From: Dipteronia dyeriana
Lineage: Eukaryota; Streptophyta; Magnoliopsida; Sapindales; Sapindaceae
NCBI GenBank assembly: GCA_032871835.1
Contig: CM065300.1
Coordinates: 3,105,768-3,169,767 of the forward strand
Direction of reading: 5' to 3'
DNA: 64,000 bases
The notes under the pieces are model-generated. The model had not been told where the DNA came from and did not search any database. It saw only the letters and a program-made list of their open reading frames with translations. Position numbers and translations under genes: made by a program. This document shows positions 22,422 to 34,382 of this stretch, piece after piece (position 1 is the stretch's first letter; every line of letters starts with the position of its first letter).

Positions 22422-22489
22422 CCAAAATCTTTCAACTTTCTGTGATTCCATTCAAATGGTTCTCTTCTGAGACCAAATTGTCTTTTAGT
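22422..22489 (-). promoter_or_regulatory. Conserved promoter module, locus 4
   Basis: On the minus strand: TTTGGTCTCAGAAGAGAACC, CATTTGAATGGAATCACAG and AAAGTTGAAAGATTTTGG. Confidence 0.6.
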
Positions 22490-23560
22490 CACACTACCTG
22501 CCCAGGAAAAAAGAGAGGATAATTATTAATAAATTTCATCTGGTTTTTTCTCTAGTTGGGTATGGAATTTTTAGATTCTTCTGAATTCTTCTTTATGAGA
22601 AAAAAAAATATAAAAACATTCTTCAGTTTCAGTAAGGAAATTGGATATACATCTAGAAAAGTGAAGCCTTGCTGGACAAACTCTTAACACTTTATATCCT
22701 GCAAAATTGGAATAAAGGTTTTTGTGGATCCCAGTTGAATAGTATTTTTCACATATTCTTTAAAAAAAAAATTAAAAAAAAGTTAAGGATTATATATATA
22801 TATTAAAAGACTAAAACGCTCCAAAATGGATGATTTGGAACTCTAGCAGGTATGATATTATGTTTTTTAACAAGGATTTAGTATTGGATTCCTACCTGCA
22901 TATTTTAAAAATTTTAAATTATTCTCATACTAGCTATTCCATATATAAACCAATGTAAGGATATAATTGATTATTTGTGTGTTAAAAAGAGAGATTATGT
23001 TATTAAAAGCAGCCCCAAAATGAGTTTGTTCCTAATTGTTTAAGAGAACTAAATTAATTAGACAATTATCAGGGAATAAATTCTTTCTTGATTAACAAAC
23101 TGCAGTGAGAGGAAAAATTTTCATGTCAAATATTCGACCATTAATTGGATTTTACATTAACTTTAAGTATAGTTTAAGATTATAAGTCTTCATGAAAAAG
23201 TACTTATTAATTAGGTCCAACCTATATATGGAATAATTAATGGAGAGTTCACTGAAACACATAAAATTCTTAGATGTTTCAGAAACAAAATTATTCTTTA
23301 GGAATTCGGAGAAAGGCAAGGTCATGCAAGGCTTTGAAAATGGCAGGATAAGATGATTGCATGTTGCCTACTTGCCTTACAATTACTGATATAGTCAAAA
23401 TAGTAGCATATTTCGTGCACATCCCGCCTATTAGGTAGCTCAAGTGGTGGTGAGAAGGGAGGTTTGAGTCGCACAATATATATTTTATAAACGAGAGTTT
23501 TCTTTCTAATATTATGGAGTATATATATAAAATATAATATGAATTATGCGTATGTAGTAT
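22490..23560. other. Distal promoter of locus 4 and flank
   Basis: 22500-23170 is the reverse complement of the distal promoter seen in loci 1 and 2 (8270-9560). 23430-23475 has tRNA-like words (AGCTCAAGTGGTGG and GGTTTGAGTCGC), a possible SINE trace. No gene. Confidence 0.5.
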
Positions 23561-24900
23561 TTGATCTTGACACACATACCGATCAGCAGGCCCCTGTGTT
23601 TTTATTTTTGTCACAACATTAATATAAATGATCTTTCCACCGTCCTAATAATATGTAAGGTAGACAAGAAAAGAATTGGTAATTTGGCGATTTGGTCTCT
23701 AGCTAGTCAATTGTATCAGCGAATCTGTTCTTTCCTCTATCCATAACATTTTGCTGGAAAAGTAACATTCAGTTACTCAATAATTGATTCTTATATTCTT
23801 ACACATCAATCTACACTATATCGTAACATATCATATATCAATACAGTTAATAATTAACTAGAGTTGTAATTTAAATATAATGAGATGATTTTGCACGCTG
23901 TAAGTGTCGCACAACGTACATTTAGTTTGAATCTCGACACAATATTTTAATTTCAAAAAGGATCAAAATCATAAATAGTCTTAAAATTAGGGGAGTACTT
24001 AAAAATATCATTTCTGAAAAATTTCACTATTTTTATTTAAGAAAAACGATTTTTGGATAGAAATACCCTTAGTGCATTTTTGACACGTGAGAGAGATTTT
24101 TCTTTAATCATTTTCATCAATCTTTATTGATGGAGGTTTAACAAACCTCAATCCATGGAGGTATGTGATGGAGGTTTGTTTGAGATTTACCGATGGAGAT
24201 TTGTTCGACCTCCATCAATGGTGGTCTGTGAACAAACCACCATTGACGGAGGTTTGTTTGACCTCCATCTGATTTTTTTCCATATCTTCATATGGAGATC
24301 TGTTTCCAGAAACTTCATACGATGAAATATCAATATTATTACACGATAAAATATTAACATGATTACACAATGAAATATTAACGTCATTAATTTTGGAAAC
24401 ATTTTAAAATGACTTTTGAGAGGAAAAACAATATCAAATTTTCGTTCATAATATACTGTTGGAATCGTTTCGGCTATGAAAACAATATTTCGAATAGAGA
24501 AAATTGTAGAGAGAGAAGCACAAATGAATGAGAGAAACAAGAAAAATCTATGAAGAGAGAAAGTGTCAATGGAGATTCAAGTTATTAAAATTGATGAAGA
24601 TAAAATCTTAAAATGGATGAGAGAGAATACTTGAAAGAGAGAAAGAAAAGCAAAAGTAATTAAAGATAAGGATATAGAAGTTAATAAAAGAATTTTAAAG
24701 GGTATTTACATTAAGCCACTCATAAATATAGATAAAAACAGTTTTTTTTTTTTGGATAAGTAGCATAATTTTCTCTTTCAAAAACTATATATATATATCA
24801 TTATGGATAATTCGACATGTAGACAGTTAGAGTTGAAATTCTAAAAACTAGAACTTGTAATTAATACTGATGATCAAACACTGAATTTTTACATTCAACA
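23561..24900. other. Gene-free stretch with an inverted-repeat-rich patch
   Basis: 24125-24280 holds repeated facing copies of GGAGGTTTGTTTGACCTCC and variants that could fold into several hairpins. The surrounding DNA is AT-rich. It may belong to a DNA transposon of about 24000-24740, but the ends are not clear. The 117-codon frame on the minus strand is not convincing. Confidence 0.45.
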
Positions 24901-25099
24901 CTAATAGTGATTTCCATTTCTTACAACATAATAAAAGGCTGCAATAAGACATGCACATACACAGAACTACAAAGGCCAGGAAATTTCCTATTATACGTAC
25001 AAACTACTTTCTTATAATATTACAACGAGAGATAGCATATCTACTGCTAGCTAGTAGAAACTAAACTGGAGTATATATATATGCATAGTTGATTAGTGA

Positions 25100-25102
<3 letters not shown>

Positions 25103-25161
<59 letters not shown>
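25103..25161. repeat. (TA)n microsatellite at the 3' end of locus 5
   Basis: About 29 TA units, ending about 10 bp beyond the ancestral stop of locus 5. Confidence 0.95.
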
Positions 25162-25164
<3 letters not shown>

Positions 25165-25171
25165 AAGCTAG

Positions 25172-25442
25172 TTATAATTCCCCACCACGAGCCGGGTTTT
25201 GCTTACTATAATCTACAATCATTGTGCCACCGAACCACCTCGTAGCTGTTCATAACAGGTTCTCCCACCTTGGCTACAACTTGTGATTGTTGTGGATAGT
25301 ACCGGTAGTTGCACTGATGAAATTGACGATCACTGCCTTGTGCGGTCCCACGGCCGTAGAATTTGTCCACATCAGCAAAACCCTCAGACCCAACCTTGAG
25401 GAGTTTTTCTTTATGAGCCTGAGATTGAAGATGAGGTGCCAT
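25172..25442 (-). pseudogene. Array locus 5: subgroup B copy with a late frameshift
   Basis: From ATG at 25442 the frame encodes 78 aa and stops at 25206. Residues 1-69 fit subgroup B: KEKLLKVGSEGFADVDKFYG, a Gln/Tyr-rich middle without the Pro tract, and VGEPVMNSYEV. After GAGGTGG the frame changes and ends RWHNDCRL. In the other frame the lost C-terminus is still readable (FGGTMIVDYSKQNPARGG, stop at 25174-25172). Compared with locus 8 and subgroup A, about 5 bases (a CTCAG-like stretch for Ala-Gln) are missing. The TATA box and promoter module are intact, so it may still be transcribed and make a protein without the conserved C-terminal motif. Confidence 0.8.
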
Positions 25443-25541
25443 AATTGACAAGAACTAGAAAACTAGCAAAAAACAAGTGTGTACTTGTGTATTTTTTTTG
25501 TTTGTGTTTTGTGTTTTGGTACCAATGTCTAGGGCAAACCT

Positions 25542-25552
25542 CTATTTATAGG
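25542..25552 (-). promoter_or_regulatory. TATA box, locus 5
   Basis: CTATAAATAG on the minus strand, the subgroup B form, also seen at loci 6, 7 and 10. Confidence 0.65.
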
Positions 25553-25650
25553 CATACCATATATATAAGCTCACTTCAGTTATATATGTATAATCCAACT
25601 TATAATTAAGTAAAATTAATTAATGTAATTATAGAAATCACTAATAATAT

Positions 25651-25709
25651 CTAACTTTTTGTGATTCCATTGAAATGATTCTCGATCTTTTAAGACCAAA
25701 ATTGTCCTT
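25651..25709 (-). promoter_or_regulatory. Conserved promoter module, locus 5
   Basis: On the minus strand: AATTTTGGTCTTAAAAGATC, then CATTTCAATGGAATCACAAA and AAGTTAGATATTA. Subgroups A and B share this core despite diverged coding regions. Confidence 0.6.
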
Positions 25710-25926
25710 GCACACAAGCGCAGTGCAAGTGTTTGCTTTAGAATAAAATTAAGGATAATGAAGAAAATTCATCTGATTTTTCTCTGGTTGCGTATGAACT
25801 TGTTAGATTCTTTTAATAATTTCTTCTCTGTGAGAGAAAAAGAAAGAAAAAGAAAAGAAAAGATTTTTTCAGTTGCAAATTGCAATAGGCAGTTGGATAT
25901 ACATCTATAAAGAGATTCCCTATTGT

Positions 25927-27883
25927 CAGTGGCGTATCCAGGATTTCCAGCTAAGGGCTATACTTAATATTTAGCCAAAAATAATTCTAAATAAGTTAGA
26001 TCAAATTTTAGTTAACTAAGTTAATTATCAAATGTTTACTTAATGGGACTTAACTAAATAAATTATCAAATGTTTAAAATGTGAGTTTGAGCTCTGATGA
26101 GATTGTTTTCTTTTGTGAAAATTCCATCGATATAAGAAAAATGTTTATCTACTACAAGACATTTACTACGGGTCTGGAATGCCTGTGATGGAAAATCATT
26201 ATTCACTACGAGCCTTTAAAAACCCGTAGTTAATTTGAGTTTATAAAATTATTTACAAAGGGCCTTTATTGCCCATGATAGATAATGATCGGTTATTACA
26301 AACGAAAATGGGCTTGTTGTAGATAATATACACATTACGGACATTGTCTGTAGTCCATAAAGTTATTTATTACAGGTAAAGTCCCTAGTGGAAAATCATT
26401 ATATGAGTGAAGGGATTAGAAACATTAACTACATGCTTTAAAAGTTTATTATAAAAAATGATTATTTAGTTATTAAAGGTAGTTAGAGGAAAATAAATTA
26501 ATTTTTTTCATTTTTTTCCCTCTAAAAGTAAAAGAAATTTGATTTATTTATTTTATTTATATTGTTTCTATAACGGGCATATAAAGACCCTTAGTAAAAG
26601 GTAGATGGAGGGAAAAAAATTTCAAAAAAATTTATTTCCCACCAATAACAAAAATTCTTTTATTAATACTTTTACTTTCCTTAAACACTATCACTTAAAC
26701 TTCTTCACAAAACTTAAGTGGCCATACCTTCGTCTCTCTCATTCCATCACTTTCTCTACATTTTATATGTCTAGGGTTTAACTTTTTAGTTGTGTTGTAA
26801 TTAGTTCAACCTTTTTTTTTTGTTTATGTTCATCTTCTCCTTTATGTCTTGAACTTTTCTTTATATATTTTTTTAAAAGAGAATGTTATGATTTTGAAGA
26901 TTAAAAATATTTGGTTTTTATAGTTTGAAGTTTAAGAAGTTTGCTTAATTAAAAATAGATATATTTTTTCATGTTACTTTTACTTATAAGGTAAATTTAA
27001 TTGTTTTATATATAATTGCTATTATGATTCTCTTATTTTAATTTTACTTATAATTCTTAATATGTATATTTATCATTTTTGTTTTAATTATGTAACTTTT
27101 TTTTGTTTCATTTTTGGTTTTAGTTGATTTTTTATGGTTGTAATAATGATTTTTTTTTCTTTTTTTAGATTTTTTTTAGCTACCAAACAAGATTTGTACC
27201 AAAAATAAAATAAAATTCATAATATGGAATTAAGAAAATTTGGGTGAAGAAAATACGGTTTAAGAATTATTTAAATTTCAATTAAAAAAATCATAAAAGA
27301 TTCTTGAAAGTTTAGAAGGACAAAATTTGATACCCCTAATTTTATAATATATATATATTTATCAAAAAATACGTGAGAGCTTTTAACACGGGCAATAGCT
27401 ATTCTTAATAACACATTGACTACGTGCAGTGGCCGAAATAATTACTAAATTTACTACAGTTTTTACCGGTAGTAAATAACATCATCTAATTCAGGCAATG
27501 TCCGTTATCAAAGCGTGCAATTTTCTATCACACCTTCGGAGACAACGAGCGTTGTAACGGACAATGTTCGAAGCAAATACACATCTACTACGTGCATTGC
27601 TCATAGTAGATGAATGATTTTTTTTGTAGTACATATACGGTGTTACAGCTCAATCTAAGACATTGTCAGGCTAAATAAGAGTTTTTACCATTAAACCGCA
27701 TTATGCGTTGATCTTTATGACGAGATATTGAACCGAATATAAATTGAAATTCATAATTATAAGCTATATAATTTCATTTAAATAATAATAATGTTTTTTG
27801 AAAGTATATAATATATATAATTTTTTTTTTCTTTCAAAATATTGGACAGGGCTGTAGCCTGGTCTTGCTTCTACCTGCATCCT
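25927..27883. mobile_element. DNA transposon of the CAGTGGCG type with a nested element
   Basis: The left end is CAGTGGCGTATCCAGGATTT then AAGGGCTATA. The right end is AGGGCTGTAGCCTGGTC then CTACCTGCATCC, its inverted counterpart in decayed form. It interrupts the distal promoter of locus 5 exactly where the relatives at loci 6 and 7 read through (GGAAACTTTATCC-like words resume at 27884). The superfamily is unclear, perhaps hAT-like. It carries no transposase and contains the element at 26149-27632. Confidence 0.6.
26149..27632. mobile_element. CACTA-like non-autonomous element nested in the above
   Basis: The ends are inverted (CTACTACAAGACATTTACTA at left; reverse complement of the right end GTACTACAAAAAAAATCATT). 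Both end zones have repeats of TTACTACGGGC and TGCCCGTAGT type in alternating orientation, as in CACTA subterminal regions. The usual CACTA terminal bases have decayed and no clean 3-bp target duplication was found. The interior is AT-rich and has no transposase. Confidence 0.6.
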
Positions 27884-28762
27884 GTAAACTTTATCCTAAA
27901 ATATGGCAAATGGTCACAGTGAGGGTAGCCTGGACCATTTAAATAATATATATGCGACTCAAATATAATATATATATATTAAACAACAATTCAAATATCA
28001 CCTTCCATAAAATTGAGATGAAAACTCCTTTTAACAAGTCTGTAAAATGTGTATTAGCATTATCATATGTACTAAAGATGATGTTTTTATTTCTCATATA
28101 GGTCCAACCCATATGTATGGGTGGGTTCACCGATCACCAAATGATACTGTTTAACAAAAATACTCTTGAGGAATATACGTAGAAAACAAGATAAGTTGAG
28201 GCCTGATAATGGCAGAATAAGTTAAATCATAATCTCTCATGTATTTCTTTCTTCATATTTAATTGTGGGAATTAATTCGGTATTTATTTTTTTCATCTGA
28301 AATACTTTCCTTAACTTAAAAAAAATCTTGTAATTAACACGTAACCATAAACATTAATTTATTGTTAATTACATGCTAATCACGTCAAGACATGCGATAT
28401 GATAGAAACTCAGATATGATTGTTAAATGACCTTCTTTTTATATAAGTCAAACTTGTTAAAAAAGGTAGATTAGAATTTAAATGACGAGAAAATTCCTCA
28501 TGATCCTTAAGGGAGAGAATTAAGGTTAATTTCTTTTACATATTTGAACACAAATACACACTTATGCAGAACAAAACCATTCTTATTTGTATTAATATTT
28601 ATATAAAATTTATACAGATAAATCATAATTAAAAAAAAAAACTAGGAAAATAAATTTTCAATTACTGGTCTTTTACCACGATCTGCTTGAAGTGTCCACG
28701 TTAGAAAAGCACCTGAACATCTACTATGGTTGCTTCCTTCATTACGTAATTTAATTACTATA
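27884..28762. other. Duplicated upstream flank of locus 5
   Basis: Its words recur upstream of other minus-strand loci (for example CCTGAGGTCTGATAATGGC-like at 46430, and the stretch 28640-28760 at 42750-42830 and 53660-53750). No gene. Confidence 0.5.
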
Positions 28763-28783
28763 GTTTTTTTGAACAGCAGATAT
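28763..28783 (-). mobile_element. 3' tip of the split LINE (poly-T on plus strand)
   Basis: TTTTTTTGAACAGCAGATAT is the 3' end of a minus-strand LINE. The body resumes at 34383, after the Copia element. The related 40831-40978 fragment begins TTTTTTTGACAGCTAAATT. Confidence 0.65.
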
Positions 28784-29155
28784 TGTTGACAAATTGGCTC
28801 AATTTTCACATTCTATCTACCACAACCTACATTGTTGACATTGTGGAAACCAAACCACCGGCCACATTCATGGTAACCATTAACCATTATGTTGAAAATG
28901 GGGAGTGTTGTCTCTGCCTTTCCCCTATAAATAAGACCCTCAGCAATACAAGAGATAGCAAGCAACAAGAAGCAATTTAGTATTCTGTGCTTCCAGAGAG
29001 AGTTCTTGAGAGTTGGAGAAAAACTCTGTTTTTGTATCATTTATGAAATAATATAGTTTGCTGCCTCCCGTGGACGTAGGCAATTGCCGAACCACGTAAA
29101 TATCTGTGTTGTTGTGTTGTGCGCACTTTTCCGTTTAATTTCTGGCCATTTCCGC
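28784..29155 (+). repeat. 5' LTR of the Copia element
   Basis: TATA-like CCCTATAAATAAG at 28924-28936. It is collinear with the 3' LTR to CATTTCCGC, after which the sequences part. Confidence 0.85.
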
Positions 29156-29868
29156 TATGTAAAGTGCAGAAATTTCGAAGTGCTCGAATCGCTGTTCGGA
29201 GGATACCATTATGTTCCTCTCGAATATACGATTCCTACGTCGGTGACCGCATCTAAAACAGATATCTGACGAACTCTCTAGCTTCGGTCAAAGTTCGGTC
29301 AACATTGGAAAATTTTCCAGAATTTTTTCTGCAAATTTTTCAAGGAAGAAGACGACACTGTATCAGCCACATCATCTGCAACATAGTCGCACAGTCATCC
29401 GCCATGTCATCAGAAGCAGCCACATCAGCTCCAGTCATCAACCACATCAGCACAGTCAACCACCACATCAGCAGAAATATCCACCAGATCGGGCCACGTC
29501 ATCAACAACAGGCGCCACGTCACCTCAGTCAGGGCCGGTCAGCAGCCACGTGGTCGCCAGTCATCCGCCACGTCATCAACCATCCACGTCAGCAACCGTC
29601 ATCAGTCAGAATATTCCGTTTTCAACAGAGAATATTCCGTTTCCGTCAGAATATTCCGTTAGCCTAACGGAATATTTTTGAGTCAACTCGGTCTAGAAGT
29701 GTTTTTTACCCAACTCAGTGCAATTTTCACCCATTTTCGACCAAGTCGGATCTATTTCCAACTATTTCGACCGTTTCGGACGCAACCGTGCCATCAGTTT
29801 CAGCTAATTCCACTTGTAAGTACTAGTTGTGACTTATTTAAGCTTTATAAACTCTTTTTCCGGGCACG
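29156..29868 (+). repeat. Copia leader with CCACATCAGC-type minisatellite
   Basis: The untranslated leader holds a degenerate array of CCACATCAGC/CCACGTCATC words (about 29360-29610) followed by repeats of GAATATTCCGTT (29610-29675). No protein. Confidence 0.6.
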
Positions 29869-32800
29869 ATGGGTGATTCAGAAGCTGGAGAAAATTTAGA
29901 ACAATCAATTGACCCTCAGACCTCGACATCAACCGGTAGTTCTTGGTAAAGGAGCTCGATATCTAATGCAAAGTTTGATATTGAGAAGTTTGACGGCACC
30001 AACAACTTCGGCATGTGGCAATGCGAAGTTATTGATTTGTTATTCCGGGAAGGATCAGATATTGCTTTAAGTTCCAAACCCAAGGCTATTTCCGATGAAG
30101 ATTGGAAATATGTAAATTGTCAAGCCTGTGGAACAATTCGGTTGTGTCTAGCCAAGGACCGGAAGTACTTTGTCATGAATGAGACTGTAGCATCAAGTCT
30201 CTGGAAAAAGCTGGAGGACAAGCACATGACAAAAAGCATAGAGAACCGACTCTACCTGCAGAAGAAGCTTTTTCGATTCCAATACAAGAAATGTATTTCT
30301 ATGATTGAGCATTTGGATAATTACAATAAAATTCTCGCTGATTTACAAAATTTAGATGTTGAAATTAGCGATAAGGATAAAGCACTACTGTTGTTAAATT
30401 CCCTGCCTGATACCTATGAACACTTAACCACAACTCTGTTATATGAAAAGGATGAGGTTAAATTCATAGATTTTTCTAATGCTCTGGTGAATAATGAGTA
30501 TCAGAAGAAGGATCAACTTGATCACAGAGACTCAACATCAAAAGCGCTGACTGTTTCCCGAGGCAGGACAGACAACAGAAGATCTGGAATACCCAGTGAG
30601 CGTGGTAAATCTCGCTCAAAATCAAGAGGAGCATCTCGCTCAAAGCCAAGAGGAGAATCATCATTCAGACGTCCTGCAAAGGAAGAGTGTGCCTATTGTC
30701 ATCAGAAAGGGCACTGGAAGAAAGATTGTCCAAACAAGGACAAATCTAATGTGAATGTTGTAGAAAAAACTGATGATGGAGAGGATTCAACTTTTACAGT
30801 TTCATCATCAGACAACCATTCTAATAATTGGCTTCTAGATTCCGGCTGTTCCTATCATATGTGTCCCAACAGGCACTGGTTCTCAAGCTTCCAGGAGCTT
30901 GAAGGGGGAGTTGTGCTTATGGGAAACGACAATACCTGTCGGACGAAAGGGATAGGAATTATTCATTTGAAGATGCACGATGGTACAACCAGACGATTGA
31001 CAGACGTCAGATATGTCCCTGATTTGAAGAAGAACCTCATTTCACTAGGGGTCTTAGACTCCAGCGGTTACAAGGTGACCATGGAATGTGGAGTCCTTAA
31101 AGTTGTACGAGGTGCATTCTTGGTAATGAAAGGTACTCGACAGAGAAATCTATATTTTCTGGACGGGTACACAGTCATAGGGAGAGCATCCGTCACCAGC
31201 AGTTTCGACGATGAACCATCTGATACTTCCCGACTCTGGCATATGCGCTTAGGGGATGTCGGGGAGAAGAATTTACAAGGTTTGGTGAAGCAAGGTATTC
31301 TAAAAGGTGCCAAGACAGGTAAACTTGATTTCTGCGAGCATTGTGTCATGGGAAAGCAGAAGAGAGTCAAGTACGGCACCACCATTCATCGTACAAAAGC
31401 AACACTGGATTACATTCACACTGATGTTTGGGGGCCTTCCAAAAATGCTTCATTGGGAGGTAAACATTATTTTGTGACTTTTATTGATGATTTCTCCAGG
31501 TATGTCTGGGTATATAACATGAAGCATAAAGATGAAGTTCTGGATATCTTTCTTCAATGGAAGAAGATGATTGAAACCCATACAGGTAGAAAAATCAGAA
31601 GGCTCAGATCAGACAATGACGGAGAATACAAATCAGATCCTTTCATGAAATACTGTCAGGATGAAGGGATAATCAGACATTTTACAGTTCCTGGTACGCC
31701 ACAACAAAACGGCGTTGCAGAACGGATGAACCGTACTTTGATGGAGAAAGTTCGGTGTATGCTTTCTCAATCTGACCTAAGTAAGGTATTCTGGGCTGAG
31801 GCTTTGATGTATGCCTCTCATATTGTCAACAGACTACCCGCTTCTGCACTTGATGGGAAAACTCCCAAGGAGGTATGGTCCAAACAAACTGTTTCTGATT
31901 ACAACCGGTTACATATATTTGGATGTCCAGCATACTTTCATGTTACTGAATCCAAACTGGATCCTCGAGCCAAGAAAACAATTTTTGTGGGCTTTAGTGA
32001 AAGAGTTAAGGGATTCAAACTATGGAATTCCGAGTCAAAGAAGATCATCGTGAGTCGAGATGTTACCTTTGATGAATCTGCAATGCTGAAGCAGACACCT
32101 CGAGACACAACGAATGAGAATCCAAATTATCTACTACAGGTGGAGTTTGAGACTCTCAAGAATTCAGAAAAGGCTTCTCCGATAGTCGATCATTCTGATG
32201 ATGATCTTGATAGCCAGGACGAGATATCAGTTGAGGTGGAGGATACAACACAACTATCTGAGATCAGACAACAACCTGAATCTATTGCCACTAACAGATC
32301 GAAAAGAGATATTCGGAGGCCTGCTCGTTACACAGACATGGTGGCATACGCTCTTCCAGTGACTGATGATGAAGTCCCGTACTCATACAGAAAAGCTATG
32401 GACTGTACGGACAATGTCAAGTGGAAGATGGCAATGAATGAGGAGATGAAATCACTTCACCAGAATAAAACTTGGAAATTGACACAACTTCCAAAGGGAA
32501 AAAGAGCTATAGGGTGTACATGGGTCTATGCCAAGAAGGAAGGTGCTCCTGGCAAAGAAAACATCAGATACAAAGCCAGATTGGTAGCGAAAGGATACGC
32601 ACAGAAAGAAGGATTATACTACAATGAGGTATTCTCACCAGTTGTCAAGCATTCGTTTATTCGGATCCTATTGGCTTTGGTTGCACAATTTGATCTTGAG
32701 TTAGCTCAACTCGACGTAAAGACTGCATTTCTCCATGGTACTTTGAACGAAGAAATTTATATGTCTCAGCCAGAAGGGTTCAAAGTTCCAGGATGTGAGA

Positions 32801-33957
32801 ATTGGGCTTGCAAGCTAAACAAGTCCCTGTACGGTTTGAAGCAGTCACCGCGACAGTGGTACAAGCGGTTTGATAGCTTCATGATGACTCAGAAGTATAC
32901 ACGCAGTCATTTTGATCACTGTGTATACTTTTGCAAACTCCAAGATGGTACATTTGTCTATTTGCTCTTATATGTGGATGATATGCTGATAGCATCTAAG
33001 AGCAAGGTGGAGATCGACAGGCTGAAGGCTCAATTGAGCTCAGAGTTCGACATGAAGGATCTTGGAGAGGCCAAGAAGATTATTGGTATGGAGATCAAAA
33101 GAGACAGAGCAAAATGTACCATTTGTTTGACACAGACTCAGTATTTGAAGACTGTGCTTTAGAGGTTTGGCATTGATAACAAGTCTAAACCTGTAAGTAC
33201 ACCATTGGCTCCACATTTCAAGCTGAGTGCACTGATGTCACCGACTACTGATGATGCAAAGAGGGAAATGGATCATGTTCCTTATGCAAATGCAGTTGGT
33301 GCCTTGATGTATGCGATGGTGTGTACCAGACCCGACATTTCACAAGCCGTAAGTATGGTGAGCCGTTACATGCACAATCCTGGTAAGGGCCACTGGCAAG
33401 TTGTGAAATGGATTCTATGGTATATCCAGGGTACTGTAGATGTTGGTTTGAAGTTCGAGAGAGATCAGACGATTGACAAACATATCGTAGGATATGTTGA
33501 TTCTGATTATGCTGGTGATTTGTATAAGCGCCGATCTACTACTAGTTATGTGTTCACTATGGCAGGATGACCAGTAAGTTGGAGATCAACTTTACAGTCA
33601 ACAGTGGCTTTGTCTACTACTGAGGCAGAGTATATGGCTGTAACAGAAGCTTTCAAAGAAGCCATTTGGTTTCGTGGTTTAATCAAGGATTTGGGCATTG
33701 TTCAGGAAAGTGTGGAGATTTTCTGTGACAGCCAGAGTGCCATTTGTTTGGCAAAGAACCAAGTCCATCATGTTCGCACCAAGCATATAGACGTACGTTA
33801 CCATTTTGTTCGGGAAATAGGAGATGAAGGGAATATTCTACTCCAGAAAATCGAAACTGCAGACAATCCTGCAGATATGTTAACAAAGGTGGTAACAGGG
33901 ATCAAGTTCCAACATTGCTTGGACTTGATCAATATCTCTCGAGCTCGTATCGCCTAA
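29869..33957 (+). pseudogene. Copia gag-pol polyprotein with three in-frame stops
   Basis: One frame runs from ATG 29869 to TAA at 33955-33957 and is broken only by nonsense codons: TAA 29947-29949, TAG 33160-33162 and TGA 33568-33570. The longest open part (30013-33162) holds, in order, the gag domain, a zinc knuckle CX2CX4HX4C (its residues 226-239), the protease LLDSG (274-278), the integrase zinc region and core (about 409-570, with DNDGEY and QQNGVAERMNRT), and reverse transcriptase with YVDD (987-990). The RNase H part follows (DSDYAGD, then TTEAEYMA after the last stop). The order protease-integrase-RT-RNase H is diagnostic of Copia. No frameshift is seen, so the loss of activity is recent. 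The stops separate gag and RNase H from the rest. Confidence 0.9.
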
Positions 33958-34007
33958 GGGCTTAATGGAGGCAGCATTGATCGGTGGATTCTCGCCAAGG
34001 TGGAGAT

Positions 34008-34382
34008 TGTTGACAAATTGGCTCAATTTCCACCTTCTATCTACCACAACCTACATTGTTGACATTGTGGAAACCAAACCACCGGCCACATTCATGGCAA
34101 CCATTAACCGCCATGTTGAAAATGGGGGGAGTTGTCTCTGCCTTTCCCCTATAAATAAGACCCTCAGCAAAGCAAGAGATAGCAAGCAGCAAGAAACAAT
34201 TTAGTATTCTGTGCTTCCAGAGAGAGTTCTTGAGAGTTGAGAAAAACTCTGTTTTTGTATCATTTCTGAAATAATATAGTTTGCTGCCTCCCGTGGACGT
34301 AGGCAATTGCCGAACCACGTAAATATCTGTGTTGTTGTGTTGTGTGCACTTTTCCGTTTAATTTCTGGCCATTTCCGCAACA
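34008..34382 (+). repeat. 3' LTR of the Copia element
   Basis: Starts TGTTGACAAATTGG after the polypurine tract and ends CCGCAACA. Confidence 0.88.

Larger units (their letters stand above)
28784..34382 (+). mobile_element. Full-length Ty1/Copia LTR retrotransposon (5.6 kb), inactive
   Basis: LTRs of about 372-375 bp lie at 28784-29155 and 34008-34382, beginning TGTTGACAAATTGG and ending CCGC(AACA). A polypurine tract (AAGGTGGAGAT) precedes the 3' LTR. The flanks GATAT and AATAT are a 5-bp target duplication with one mismatch. The two LTRs differ at roughly a dozen or so positions by eye, pointing to a fairly recent insertion. I do not see the usual initiator-tRNA binding site right after the 5' LTR, where the last bases (AACA) are also missing. 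The element sits inside the 3' end of a LINE. Confidence 0.9.

Noticed and set aside
24187..24540. 117-codon minus-strand frame
   Set aside because: It overlaps an inverted-repeat patch and has no family match, promoter or relative in the window.
29350..29610. CRISPR-like array
   Set aside because: The CCACATCAGC units are degenerate, short and without spacers, inside a Copia leader in a plant genome.
29305..29667. 120-codon His/Gln-rich frame in the Copia leader
   Set aside because: It follows from the minisatellite; the Copia frame starts at 29869.
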